A stretch of 64,000 nucleotides of DNA from the NCBI GenBank assembly GCA_029204225.1, contig CM055106.1, forward strand, positions 9,780,274 through 9,844,273, in the 5' to 3' direction. Shown here one piece after another: positions 23,701 to 35,902 of this stretch (position 1 is its first letter; the number at the start of each line of letters is the position of its first letter). The DNA is from Diphasiastrum complanatum. Lineage: Eukaryota > Streptophyta > Lycopodiopsida > Lycopodiales > Lycopodiaceae. The notes under the pieces were generated by a model, which saw only the letters and a program-made list of their open reading frames with translations, was not told the DNA's origin and did no database searches. The position numbers and the translations under genes are program-made.

Positions 23701-24326
23701 CTGTTAGCTCACTCAGCCAATACATGGCTAATCCTGACATTACCCATTGAAAGGCTCTTATTCGAGTCATGAGGTATATTTGAGCTACCATGGACCAATG
23801 CATCTGCTATGGAGATGTCAGCAACGACAATCTTCATCAGCTTAGTGGTTATTCTGATGCAAGCTGGAGAGGAGATACAGACAATCTTAAGTCCACATCT
23901 GGATTTACATTTTTCTTCAACGGCGGTCCTATTTCGTGGAACAGTCGTAAGCAAACCTCTATCGCACTTTCTTCTACTGAAGCAGAATACATTGCTGCTT
24001 CTCAATCTATTAAGGAAGCGTTTTGGTTGAGAAATTTGCTGTCAAACATCAATCTGTATCAGTACAACCCTACAATTTTATTTCGTGACAACCAAAGTGT
24101 TATTGCCTTATCGGCTAACCCTAGATTTCATTCTAGGAGTAAGCACATTGAGATCAGATATCACTATATTAGGGGCAAGGTTCTCGGTAGAGAGGTGAGC
24201 TTAACATACTGCAGAATGCAGGACATGGTTGCAGACATCTTCACGAAATCACTCAGTGTTAATGCACACAGCAAATTTTGTGCATTGCTCAGTCTGAAGA
24301 TCAAGGCATTCACGGATCTAGATTAA
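20763..24326 (+). pseudogene. Copia D gag-pol polyprotein, broken
   Basis: Gag starts at 20763 (FDGSNYHLWKFKMKTVL) and has stops at about 21027 and 21315. The zinc knuckle near 21480-21540 has lost cysteines (FYRYYKRNNHEIQDC). Protease (WFLDSGATQYMT) is near 21680. Integrase runs from 22080 (LWHYKLGHLN) through the LRSDNGGQY and ERKNRTLVE motifs, with stops at 22122, 22403 and 22675. The reverse transcriptase begins (CKWIFTI, RKARLVAREFTQ) but after about 23515 its palm, including the YVDD region, is deleted. RNase H is nearly complete (SDASWRGDTDNLKSTSGF, LSSTEAEYIAA, DNQSVIALSANP, SKHIEIRYHYIR) and ends at 24326. Confidence 0.9.
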
Positions 24327-24333
24327 GGGGGGG
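24325..24333 (+). other. Polypurine tract of copia D
   Basis: AAGGGGGGG begins within the polyprotein stop codon and ends at the TGTTGG start of the 3' LTR, the normal site for priming of plus-strand DNA. Confidence 0.85.
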
Positions 24334-24586
24334 TGTTGGATTTATTAATTCTACTCTCCTTAAATCCCATTTTAATCTACCTCCATTCATGCTGCATATT
24401 TACTTACATTGTCGCATAGCCTGCATATTTACATGCAAATTCGCACAGACGAATAAAAGGTGAAAGAATCATGACACTATATTTTTACACAAGTTATGGT
24501 GATAGGCGAAACGTCATCACCAACGGTCACTTCAGCACTGACTGACGTCGCACCTTTTCACGCTCACCCCATGCAGCTGCACTAAT
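24334..24586 (+). repeat. Truncated 3' LTR of copia D
   Basis: The first 253 bp match the 5' LTR with roughly one difference in ten. At GCACTAAT the match ends and the LTR of copia E begins. The remaining ~780 bp of this LTR are not found on the far side of copia E. Confidence 0.88.
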
Positions 24587-25316
24587 TGTGAAGTTTTTAG
24601 CACGTGTGAACTTCACCACACACCCTACAAGATCTTACTGAGGTGTTGTGATTGCACAAGATTGATCAAAGAACAATATGCTTGAAAAATCTAAGACAAG
24701 AGCACAATGGCATACATCTGATGAAAAAATCTAACTCTTCACTATGAGAAATGAATGTAAGAAATAATTCTAAGTGTTCAGTATGGGAAAAAGAGGCTGC
24801 TCTCGGATAGAGAGAGAAAATCAAGCATAGAAAACTCGAGTAGAGAGAAAATGAGTCCAAAACACTCAAATCTCAATATTCACAATGTGGCAAAACATGC
24901 CCAGCTTTTCCTACATGAGAGAGACTCGAATTCCTAAAGTGGAGTTGCATGGAAAGTCCACTTAACTGAACTAATTCACCTACCATAGATCCACATGTGT
25001 GATTGCATGCATGTATGTTGCATGTACTGCATGTCAACTCATAAAATTGCCTAGACATGTGTAGATCACTGAAACTACTTTGCATGTTGCATGCACTGAT
25101 TGCATGTGGCTTGCATGCATATAGTAAAACTTTGCATGCTATCTAAACATCTGCATGTCATCAAAATTGAACCTATCTAACTCAAATCTGAGCTACACTA
25201 GAAGGATATGTGCTCGATTCACACTCCTTTTATGTACAACATGAAATTTAGTGGAAATCACCATGGACATGGCCCCAAACTCAAGATAGGAAGATAATAT
25301 TTTAATAATCTTCACA
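24587..25316 (-). repeat. 3' LTR of copia E
   Basis: Reads TGTGAAG...CTTCACA on the plus strand. Compared with 29604-30334, the plus-strand left part (about 310 bp) has some 16 differences, while the remaining ~420 bp has one. The ATGCATGC-rich middle is identical between the LTRs. Confidence 0.93.
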
Positions 25317-25329
25317 CTCCTTAAAATTT
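25317..25329 (-). other. Polypurine tract of copia E
   Basis: On the minus strand, AAATTTTAAGGAG immediately precedes the TGTGAAG start of the 3' LTR and follows the end of the RNase H frame. Confidence 0.7.
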
Positions 25330-28300
25330 ATGTTCCTATCAACATAAACTTTGAAATTAGGCGAAGGTTTGACGTCATCTTCATATATACATTCTTGAGT
25401 AGAGGCTTGGTGAGAAGATCTGCAACACAATCTGTAGATGAAACATGCTCCAATGAGATCTCTCTCCCAATAACTTTTTCTCTTACAAAATGATGAGCCA
25501 CTTCAATATGCTTGCTCCTTGCATGAAAGACTAGAATATTTGCAAGAGCTTGAGCAAAAATGTTATCATTCTTGATAACTGGAAGATCTTCATCTACATA
25601 ACATTTTAGCTCCAAAAGTAGCCTTTTGGTCCATAAAACCTCCTTTGTTGTGGCTGTAAGAGATTTGTATTCAGCTTCGCAGGATGATAAGGAAATAGTT
25701 GCCTGCTTCTTTGATAGCCAAGAAACCAAATTTCCTCCAAGAAATATAGTGTAAGCACTTGTGGATTTTCTATCCAACCTGTCTTCTGCAAAATCTGAAT
25801 CTGAAAAAGCAATCAAAGTCAAATCTTCTCCTTCATAGTATAGTCCATAATCCAAGGTAGAAGATATATACCTCAAGACTCTTTTAGCCAACTTCCAATG
25901 ATATAACTTTGGATCCTGCATGTGTTGACTTAGCTTATGAACACAAAAGCTTAGATCAGGCCTAGTCACTGTTAACCAAATAAGTGAGCCAATAAGACTC
26001 CTATGAAGAGTGATGTCTTCAAAGGATTTTTCATCATATTTAATAGGAACTTTTACAATGTGCTCCATAGGTGTATCTATGCCTTTAAAATTCTCCATAT
26101 GGAATTTCCTGAGCATGGATAGTGCATATCTACTTTGGCTTATAAATGCATGACCTTTCCAAAAATCTATTTCAAGGCCTAGAATATAGTGAAGAACTCC
26201 TAAGTCTTGCATCTTAAACTCAGTACCAAGTGCATGCTTAGTCTCTTCAACTAACTTCTCATTGTTTCCACAAAGAATGATATCATCTACATAGATGAGA
26301 AGTATAATTACAAAGTTATCTACAAACTTATAATACAGAGACCGGTCATATTCACTTTAGACAAAATCTGATTGATATGAGATAGGAATTGAGCCTTGCA
26401 TACCAAGGCCTTGGTGCCTGTTTCAGTCCATACAGACTTTTGAACAAAAGACAAACTTTTAATTCATCACCTTCCTTCACAAAACCTGGAGGCTGTTCCA
26501 TTTAAATCTCCTCCTCAAGGTAACCATTGAGAAATGCATAAGAAACATCAAGCTGGAACATACTCCATTTGTGAAAACATGCAAGAGAGATGAGTATTCG
26601 AATTGTTACCATCTTTGCAACTAGTGCAAAGGTGTCTTCATAGTCAAGACCTTTGATCTATGAGTAGCCTTTGGCACAAAGTCTTGTTTTATACTTATTG
26701 ATTGATCCATCATGATTATATTTGATTCTGAATACCCACTTACATCCAATCACATGCATGTTGTTTGGTGGCTCCACAAACTCCCATGTGTTATTTGACA
26801 TCAAGGCTTCAAATTCTTGGGTCATTGTTTCAACCCACTCCTTGGATTGAAAAGATTCTTGGACATCCTTAGGCTCTTCATCTGATATAAAAAGTGCATG
26901 ATAGGAAGTTTCACCTTTCATTTGCCTTCCTTCTTCATCATATGTGAGCCTCCTTGGCTCAGATCTTGCTCGTGTAGATCTTCTGGGTGTGGTAGCTTGA
27001 ATTTGCTCTTCCTCAAGCCTTGGCCTCACCTCTTCTTGAACAGCATCAAGATTGATGATTGTAGATCTTGCACGAGTCTCCTTGGTCTGTGCATCATCCA
27101 AGTTATACTCCTAATCTTCATGGAAGATCACATATCTACTAACAACATTTTTGTCAGTAGAGGGCAAATAAATCTTGTATGATTTTTTAGTGGATGCATA
27201 TCCTACAAAAATTCCTTTTACTACACTAGGATCTTCCTTCTTCCTAGTTTCTAGAGGCACATGCACAAAGCATACACAGCCAAAAATCCTAAGATGATCT
27301 ACCTTAGGCTTTTTCTTATACAACATCTCAAATGGTGTCTTTCCTCCGCAAGATTTGGAAGCCTATTACAAAGATAGTTTGCACATGCAACTGCCTCTCC
27401 CCAAAATTCTTTAGGCAGATAAGCTTCTAGCCTAATGGCTTTTGCACATTCACACAAAGTTCTATTTTCTCTCTCAGCAACTCCATTTTGCTGAGGAGTA
27501 TATGAACAAGAAAACTCTCTTTGAATACCCTCTCTCTCACAAAAGTCTTTAAACTTATTGGAAGTGTATTCTCCTCCACTATCACTTCTTAAAGCTTTTA
27601 ACTTGAAAGGAAACTACTTCTGTACATAAGCTTTGAAAGTAAGAAAAACATCATAGACCATGGCTTTTGAAGACATCATATAGATCCAAGAATATCTTGT
27701 ATAATCATCTTCAAAAGAGACAAAGCAGTTGGCTCCTCCTTTGCTCTTAATTGATGAGAAATGAACATCAGAGTGTACAAGTTCAAATGGTTGCTTTGTC
27801 TTGATACTTGATCTAGAAAAAGGCCTTTTGTGTGACTTTGCCAGCACACAAGCTTCACAAGGTAGAAGCTCCTTTGACAGTGTCTTTGGTAGACCAACGA
27901 CTTTTCCTTCTTTGACCATAGATTGCATGGCTTTGAAATTGGGATGACCCAATCTCTTGTGCCACAGATCTTCCTGTAGAACCTTGGTCTCATAAACAAT
28001 ATCTGAAAACTTAGCACTTGGTCAATCTAGATACATATAGTACATCATGTAAGCAAAAAGATTTTGATGATGATGCATGCAATGGAATACTACCTATTCC
28101 TTCAATTCTACACTCTACATCATTAGCAGTATAGATTGATCTTTTTGCACCTAGATATGGCATGAGATTAGTGAGAGAGTTCCTAGAACTAGACATATGG
28201 GAACTAGCCCCAATATCTATCCACCAGACTTCTTCATTCTTAAAAGGAAAAGATGAAAAAGTAGACATCATCAATGAATCCTCTCTTTCACTCTCTACAC

Positions 28301-29252
28301 CCTCACACTCATCCTCATTAGTAAGGTTAGCTTGCTTTAATTGTTTCTTCTTCTTGAAATAGTTTGATGCATAGCGTCCTTTCTTGCCACAGAAAAAACA
28401 CTTGATCTTTGACAGCTTCTTCTTGCCACTGGATGTTGCAGCTTGTGAGGACTGATCCTCACCACCTTCTTTGGCTTTGTCCTTCTTGAAGTGTTGTTGT
28501 CCTTTGCCCTTGCCTCTTGACTTGTCTCTGATGAAGAGTGCTTTGTCATCTCCACCATCTTTCAATGAAAGTATGTTGATCCTCAGCATCTTGTTCTCTT
28601 GTCTGCTTTATTCAGCAATGAGAACACCTTGCAGCGTCTCCAAAGATGGAAGATCCTCCCTGACAGCATAAATCTGCACAATATTGTCATACTCATCTCT
28701 ATGTCCATTTAGGACTACTTGAACAAGTTCAATGTTCTTAAGAGCATCACTAACACCAGCTAACTCTTGATGAAGATCCTTAACTCTCATGACATATGAT
28801 GAAGCACTCTCATCTACTCTCTGATAACTTAGAAATATTTGGTTTCTAAGTGTAAGCAATCTAGAAGTATTTTTGATTTCATAGATTGTTTTTAGAGTAT
28901 TCCAAGCTTCCTTGGCAGTGGTGCATGTACTGATCTCTCTTAACACTTCATTAATAATATTCATTTTTATAAAATGAAGGGCAATTCTGGTTCTTTTGTG
29001 GAATGCTGCAGCTTCATTAGGTGCAGCAGGTTCTTTTTCAGCTCCACTCACAATATCCATTACACCTTGTAGAATCAATAATGATTCCCTTCTGATCTTC
29101 CACATTGCATAATTGGAAGATGTTAATTTATCACTGTGCTCTAAGAAATGTAAACCAGATGAAGACATCTTCTTGGTGAGAAATTCTAGTAATGATAAAA
29201 AGACAGATGTGTGCTCACTTTGGCATGTCCCACGAATTGAGTACCCTCTCAA
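25328..29252 (-). pseudogene. Copia E gag-pol polyprotein, broken
   Basis: Gag starts near 29165 within the frame from 29252 (KLTSSNYAMWKIRRESLL). It has a stop at 28608 and continues to the zinc knuckle CFFCGKKGRYASNYF near 28370-28400, where the last cysteine is Y. The protease site reads WWIDIGASS, with I where S is usual, near 28210. Integrase start (GHPNFKAM) is at 27940 and the core and linker run to 27111. Reverse transcriptase follows (CKWVFRIKYN at 26720, an intact YVDD at 26282-26293). RNase H ([49 protein letters not shown]) ends at 25328. Stops or shifts occur near 28590, 28010, 27610, 27340, 26655 and 26340. The extent of intact frames suggests fairly recent activity. Confidence 0.9.
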
Positions 29253-29590
29253 ACTCTTTGATTGCCTAAAACTCTTCTAAAAACAAATCAAATTGATTTA
29301 GAAACAAGAGCAACACATTCTACTCTTTAATACCTATCCAACAAGCTATAGAACATCAAATTTTGATCATTCCTTGAGAAGTAGCACTCATTAATGAGGG
29401 CTGATTTCACACGTGTGAGCTCTCTATCCGTACAGAGCTCCGCTGGATCATATCAGCCTTGATTTGATCCACTTATGATCCACAGATTTGTTGTTTCTCA
29501 AGGAGTTTGAATCCCTCTCCAAAATCCGAGTTCTTGAAAGCAAAAACACTGATGATCTGATGTATACACCCCCGTCTCTTCAAAGCATGA

Positions 29591-29603
29591 AGCTCTGATA
29601 CCA
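29591..29603 (-). other. Primer-binding site of copia E
   Basis: On the minus strand TGGTATCAGAGCT directly follows the 5' LTR end, an exact match to the initiator-methionine tRNA site. Confidence 0.92.
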
Positions 29604-30334
29604 TGTGAGGTTTTTTAGCACGTGTGAACTTCACCACACACCCTACAGGATCTTACTGAGGTATTGTGATTGCACAAGATTGATCAAAGAATAGTATGCT
29701 TAAAAAATCTAAGGCAAGAGCACAATGGCATACATCTGATGAAAAAATCTAACTCTTCACTACGAGAAATGAATGTAAGAAATAATTCTAAGTGTTCAGT
29801 ATGGGAAGAAGAGGCTGCTCTCGAGTAGAGAGAGAAAATCAAGCATAGAAAACTCGGGTAGAGAGATAATGAGTCCAAAACACCAAAATCTCAATATTCA
29901 CAATGTGGCAAAACATGCCCAGCTTTTCCTACATGAGAGAGACTCGAATTCCTAAAGTGGAGTTGCATGGAAAGTCCACTTAACTGAACTAATTCACCTA
30001 CCATAGATCCACATGTGTAATTGCATGCATGTATGTTGCATGTACTGCATGTCAACTCATAAAATTGCCTAGACATGTGTAGATCACTGAAACTACTTTG
30101 CATGTTGCATGCACTGATTGCATGTGGCTTGCATGCATATAGTAAAACTTTGCATGCTATCTAAACATCTGCATGTCATCAAAATTGAACCTATCTAACT
30201 CAAATCTGAGCTACACTAGAAGGATATGTGCTCGATTCACACTCCTTTTATGTACAACATGAAATTTAGTGGAAATCACCATGGACATGGCCCCAAACTC
30301 AAGATAGGAAGATAATATTTTAATAATCTTCACA
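29604..30334 (-). repeat. 5' LTR of copia E
   Basis: Pairs with 24587-25316. The plus strand starts TGTGAGG and ends CTTCACA. Transcription would run leftward. Confidence 0.93.
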
Positions 30335-30480
30335 GTGTCCATACCACACTTGATAAGGAGCCTTGTTGTTGATGACTTTAGTGCTAGATCTGTTCTGAAC
30401 ATAACAGGCTGTGGTAGTAGCTTCTACCTAGAACTTCGCAGATAAGTGTGATTGATGTAGCATTGATCTGGCTGATCATG
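30335..30480 (-). pseudogene. Copia integrase fragment abutting copia E
   Basis: The minus strand reads a classic copia integrase end: HLSAKF, a stop in place of W, VEATTTACYVQNRSST, and APYQVWYGH. It belongs to a copia element different from E. It is truncated on the left by the LTR of copia E and on the right by gypsy-like sequence. Confidence 0.75.
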
Positions 30481-30483
30481 AGT

Positions 30484-33290
30484 TTAGAAGCGTTCGATTC
30501 TTCCGTTTGAGGATTGGAATTTTTATGGTATTCTGGGAAAAATTGGAGTATATATTTATACATAAAAACAATTTAATCAAGAGTAATTCAAAATTTAAAA
30601 GAAAAATAATGTACAATATAATGGAGCAAGTAGAAATGGAAAGTAAGATTGACATAAAATAAAAAAATTACAAAAAAAAACCCAGAAGTGCATCTTTACA
30701 CAAGACTCATCGTAAAGGTATCCTCATGGTATTTTTGTGAGCGACTGCCATTCACTAGGGTATCTAGGGTTATGTGTGATACACTGAATTTTATAATGGT
30801 CAATTTTATTGACCATTCTGTCAGAAAATCGGTGGTTTTGCTAACTGATGCAATACTTGGTGGAGTTCTCACTTATTCCTGATATTATTTGCCATGGTCA
30901 AGTTATAAGTTTGTGTCGGCAAGGCTTATTTGAGGCCAGTTCTAAGATGAAGATATTACATATATGGCATTGGTTGTGAGCATTTTAATTGCCGAAGTCC
31001 TATATGTATTTTCAAAGGCACTTTTTTGGCTTGCCTATATTTTGTGCTAGCTTTATTTTTTACGCTTAAATGATATGTTCACTGGGCATTCTTAGTTGTA
31101 ACTGGTTTTGAGCCTAATGTTGCGCATGGTCTAAAAATCGTCATGGGTGGAGTCTACTCATTTTGTTGAAGAGGCCTTGGAGACTTTTTAGTCTAAGTGT
31201 GAAAATATAAGGGCACTCTTTGAAGTTTGAGTGTAGGCATGCCTTACACTAAGGTCTATATTAGACCAGCTTCTTTATGCCCTTTGGTCATATAATTGCA
31301 CGTCTGTCTGGAATTCGAGCAGGCATTCGAACACTTTTTCTTCGAGCTATTCTTCAAGCCTTCAGTCGGACTACCATGATCCCTCGTATGAAGGGCTATC
31401 GAAGGCACATTTAAAGGGCATGTATTAGCTGTTGTGAACATGTTTATTCGAATGAACATCCCCCAATCGAAGTCATGAAGGCCTCTTGTAGCGACAGTCT
31501 CTCTATCCGAATGAGGAAGATTCGAATTACTCACTTTTTCTATTCGGAGCATTGGAAGTGTGCTCTTCCTTCGAATACTATTCGAATTGTCATTCTCCCT
31601 TTACATTTGAAGCCAGGCAGACAGCCTGCAACGCTTATCCAGCAGCGATTTTTCTATGACTATATGCAGTTAGCATTTGAAGCCAGTTTTGAAGACTGTT
31701 GTCGTTGTACGCTGACGCTTCGTTCGACCATCTATTCTTCAAGGCACTTATCGGAATCAGTAATGTTAGTTTCCAAACTTTTCCTCTCAGCAAATATATC
31801 TTCTTCGAGCTATCTTGCTCAGGCAAACAAGCTATTTATTCCACTTAGCTGTCAGCAAATGGTTCCAAGGAAAGGAGGCCATATGTATAGCAGACGCATT
31901 ACTCTCTTTCTTTTCGAATGAGAAAAATGATGAACGTTCGAGGTCTCTCTCTCTCTTTGAAGCTTGCTGAGCCTGAGGCCATTGCATATGGTTCGCACAA
32001 TAATGTGCAATTATAAGAGCTACTCCAGTGGATTTTCTTGTGAACTTCTGCCTGTCTGGAGAATGAATCATTCCACAGATGGCAAATGGATCTGAGCTTA
32101 GCGCCTGACTCTACTACAATTATTTCGAACTAAGATATTTGTTTTTCATCAAAGCTAGTACTACGAATTCGAATAGCAGATATTCATAATACTTTCTCTA
32201 ATAGTCTGCTATCTCCATCACGGAATGTCTATCAAACTTTGCTGAAAGTCATGAAGTGTTGAAGGTTATTTGCAGTCTTATATTTGGTCCTAAGCGTAGT
32301 ATCATTCTAACTGGTTTAGTCTTAGTTTCATAAGCAAGTCCAATACATTTCTGAAGGACAAATCGTTGATTCTTTGAAAGACTAGCATTGTTGGACTGTC
32401 AAATAAACAAATGTTCAACCATAGAAGAATGCCATGGAGATAACTTCAAGGATCAGACAAATAAATATTCGACCATCAGATAAACATTTACTTTGATGAA
32501 CGTGGTAGGAGACTGGCCACGTGTCACCTCCTTGTGGTTTACACCAGGCTTAATTAGAACTAAACCCAGTAATTAATCGAACTATGCTGTGTTTGGAACT
32601 GCTTGCTAGAATAAGTGAGTAGCAAGTTTATGAAAAATGTTGACGGTCAATGTAGCTCATTGTAAGCATTGCTTGCAACAATCATTTGGCCTTGTGGCAT
32701 TCTTGTTTTGGCTAAGTTCAGATTTGAACTGTGAAACATGTGATCTTAATGCTGTGGGGATGTCTAATCAGTCCGAGTTCTCACACTTCTTCAAAATCTG
32801 GATTTCTTGGTTGAGCTGTCCGAGTATCTTACTTGGTGTTTGTTTGTACCATTTTCAATGGCGGTACTGGCTGCCTACTCAAAAATGTCACCAAACAACT
32901 AGCTCTACATTTCCATTTCTCTAGACTTTAAAGATAAATCTTTTTATCTCACCAATAATGACAGATCTAGAATACCTCTGTATGATGCTCCCAATGGGAA
33001 TGATTATCATTTATACTACATTTTTACTGATATTATGGTTTGGTAAGTTACGATAGTATGCCCTCTAATGTCTCTAATTGTAATGCAACATTTGTAAAGA
33101 TTTTCTTTACTATGTAAGGTCCTTGGCTACAAAATTTCAACTTTCCGGGGTGGAATTTTGACTAAGTGTAATGGACTTTATCACCATCACGAATGTCCTT
33201 AATCCTAACATGACGATCATGCCAAGCCTTTTGTTGTCTCTTATGAACCAATTGTGCATGAGAAGATATGTGTCATGCCCACGACTGGTC
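30484..33290 (-). pseudogene. Gypsy remnant split by a 2.28 kb insert
   Basis: Two blocks, 30500-30774 and 33057-33275, align in order with 39500-39970 of the gypsy element further right. These are the end of its integrase (a GPWLQNF/NFP-like stretch), the tail resembling a chromodomain, and the start of the 3' non-coding part. The alignment is interrupted only by 30775-33056. No complete enzyme domain survives. Confidence 0.75.
30775..33056. mobile_element. 2282 bp insertion of unknown type, flanked by TATG
   Basis: TATG occurs at 30771-30774 and 33057-33060 where the undisturbed relative has it once (near 39754). The insert starts TGTGATACACTG, as an LTR would, but ends ACGATAG, not CA. 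It contains many TTCGAA-type motifs (31310-31930), a short CT run (31948-31960), and a plausible TATAAGAG box near 32014. It has no recognisable protein; the 148-codon frame at 31475-31921 has no known motif. A solo LTR or a non-autonomous element is possible. Confidence 0.5.
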
Positions 33291-33990
33291 TATATCATTC
33301 GATGATGTATCCTGCCTCATGAAGCAAGTCAGATCATGTCCCTCTCACATGAAGCAATGGAACAACTAGTTGATATTCTTAGTAAATTCTTGTTTAGAGA
33401 AAAGTTTGATAGATTTAGATTAAAGCTTTTTGTATTCAAAGCGTGCTATGTATAAGTTTGGATAAAAAGTAAAATCTACTTATAGAGAGAGAGTTAAAAT
33501 AAAAGTAGGCTTACCATATCATTGTATTGTGGGTCCATTCATGAGATTAGGACCAATCGTGCATATGATGAGGCAGTCAATGAGACACACATCTCGTCAG
33601 CGGCAACCCTGGCCATGGGTTGCCACCAAAAATCCTTTATGTACAATTTTATGAGTTTTTTAAAAATATAGTCTTGCTATGTGAAGTTTGAGCTTGGAGA
33701 GTGCTTACTGAGTTGTTTTTTATACATGTCTATCTATGATCCTATGTGACAAGAATTTTAATTTGTACTGCACTAGACGGTGAATGAAGACATAGTGTGA
33801 TGTATTTGCCTAAAATAATCCATTAGGTTAATTATGTATATGTGTGTTTATGCTTTTCCTATCTCCATAACTAATGTGTTCACCTTTTCTCTTGAAATAT
33901 CATATATACTAAAGATGTTTTAGAGAGAGAATGTAAAATTGTTGTTAACCCACCCTACTCTCCCTATGTCACACCTAGACCCTACTCTTT
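33291..33990. other. No gene recognised; one perfect hairpin
   Basis: AT-rich sequence. A perfect 8 bp stem with a short loop (GGCAACCC...GGGTTGCC) lies at 33602-33624. Nothing else stands out. Confidence 0.4.
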
Positions 33991-33997
33991 GCCTATT

Positions 33998-34675
33998 TAT
34001 ACATACAATACATATGCACACACATACAAGTTTATTTTTTGACTACACATACACAAACAAACAAACACATACACACATACACATACACATGCACATGCAC
34101 ATGCACATATACATACATATACATACGCATACACATATACATACACATACACATACATACACATATATGTATAGATACAGACACATATACATGCACACAT
34201 ACACATACACATACACACAAACACATATACATACACACACATACACATACACATGCACACATATACATACAAATACACACATACACATACATATACACAC
34301 AAACATACACATGTACACACATACACATACATATACATACATACATGTACACAAACGTACAATACATATACACACATGCACATGCACATGCAGATCAACA
34401 CACATACCATACCATACACATACACATACACATGCACATGCACATGCACATGTACAGACATACACATACACACACAAACACATAGTCATACAAATACACA
34501 TGCACACACATACAATGCACATAAACACACACACATATACACACGCATACACATGCACATACACATACACATATAGACATACACATACACACACACATAC
34601 ATACACCATAGATATACATAACCATACATATGCATATACACTTATACATATACACATACACATACATATACACTT
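33998..34675. repeat. CA/TACA-rich minisatellite
   Basis: About 680 bp made almost wholly of permutations of ACAC, ATAC and GCAC, such as ACATACACATGCACATGC. All six frames are open by composition. The His/Thr-rich and Cys/Val-rich frames of 107-254 codons here come from the repeat and are not genes. Confidence 0.95.
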
Positions 34676-34689
34676 CAAAAGCGAAAGAA

Positions 34690-35902
34690 GTGTTTATGTG
34701 TGAGAGCAAACTCATGCACATCACGACCAAACAACAGGTATGTGAGGCTATTAGCCGATTCCTTTGCAAGGAAAATCAAAGTAATATTGAAGTCTAATTT
34801 TAGAAAATTATAAAAAATTGTTATGTAAAACTCGGGTATTAGGAAAAAATCGGCATTAAATTTTCATGTAGAAGTGGGTCCCAACCCGCCCTGAATGCAG
34901 TTAGACAAAAGTTTGTGGCCTTAGAAACAACATGTAAAAATGTTTCATGACTTTAGAATTGGCCAATTGCGCAAGTTGAAATAGCCTGCATCTTCGCACT
35001 ATTTTCAAGGAAACCGGTCTACCAAAGAAATCCCAAGTCATGAGTGCCGCAAAAGACAAAGACAGAATGACCAACAAAAGGAGAAGTATTTGTTCGACAA
35101 AGGGACCAAAAAATCATGAGATAGGGTCAAGAAATTGAGAAATGCCTAACAACAAAGTATCTACAAATTCTGAGCACTAATCAAAATGTGCGGTCCAAGC
35201 CAATAACCTAGCAGAGAAAAAACTGACAAAACGGCCAACCTATGCACGCTTCTTGGAAAAACCAAGGAAAGGTCATCTACAACCATAGGGGTTGACAAAG
35301 GGTACCACCCAAACATTTGGATAATAATGGAAAAAGGGCATTGGAAGCACAAAGACCTAGGATGAGGACAAACTACTTGGCTTAAAAGACTTGACCTAGA
35401 CCAACATTCAATACCTCCACCCACCAAAGCACATGCTATTTAATGGGAAGCAAACTTGGAGGACTTTCCAACTTGGGCAACCTTTCAAAGAGGGATGGAC
35501 ATGTGGCAGGAAGGGCTTGAAGGGCATGAGGTGCATGAAGATTGGCAAAACCCCATCTTGAAGGAGGACCATTGGAATTTGGCTACCCTCCCCTTAGAGT
35601 CTTGAATCTAATCAAATAGAGAGAGTTAGAAGATTTCTTGCAATAATGTGTTGAGTATGGTCTTGGGGTTTGTGATTGCTTTGTATTGTGAGAGCTTGCT
35701 TGCCTGAGAGAGGCTAGTTGTTTGAGTGATAGGAGTTAATGCTCACTTCCTTTTGCATATGCTTACCACTTTCCGTCATAGATTGAGTTCTCTTGCTCTT
35801 GGATGTTTATTTTCTCCTTTGATCCTTTCATCATGCATAAGATAGATATTGTTGATCATAATTTGTTTTGACAAATTGATCATACCTTATATCATCCTAT
35901 TT
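34690..35902. other. No gene recognised
   Basis: About 1.2 kb of unique-looking sequence of moderate GC content. Frames are short and without known motifs. Confidence 0.4.

Larger units (their letters stand above)
19598..24586 (+). mobile_element. Copia D: Ty1/copia element with a truncated 3' LTR
   Basis: A full 5' LTR (19598-20630), primer site, gag, protease, integrase, a gutted reverse transcriptase, RNase H, polypurine tract, and the first 253 bp of the 3' LTR. The 3' LTR stops exactly where copia E starts. The order is normal for copia, but many stops and a deletion through the RT active site make it inactive. No right target duplication remains to be compared. Confidence 0.92.
24587..30334 (-). 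mobile_element. Copia E: Ty1/copia element with both LTRs, minus strand
   Basis: A 5.75 kb element with LTRs of 731 and 730 bp, primer site, the complete domain order gag-protease-integrase-RT-RNase H on the minus strand, and a polypurine tract. It is the best-preserved retrotransposon in the window, though its coding region is broken. The five bases outside its two ends (CTAAT left, GTGTC right) do not match, so no target duplication is seen. Confidence 0.93.

Noticed and set aside
31475-31921. 148-codon frame within the 2.28 kb insert.
   Set aside because: No recognisable motif, no paralogue in the window and an LTR-like base composition; not called as a gene.
33998-34675. Frames of 107-254 codons on both strands.
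   Set aside because: All six frames are open because the sequence is a CA/TACA-type minisatellite; the proteins are low-complexity His/Thr or Cys/Val strings.
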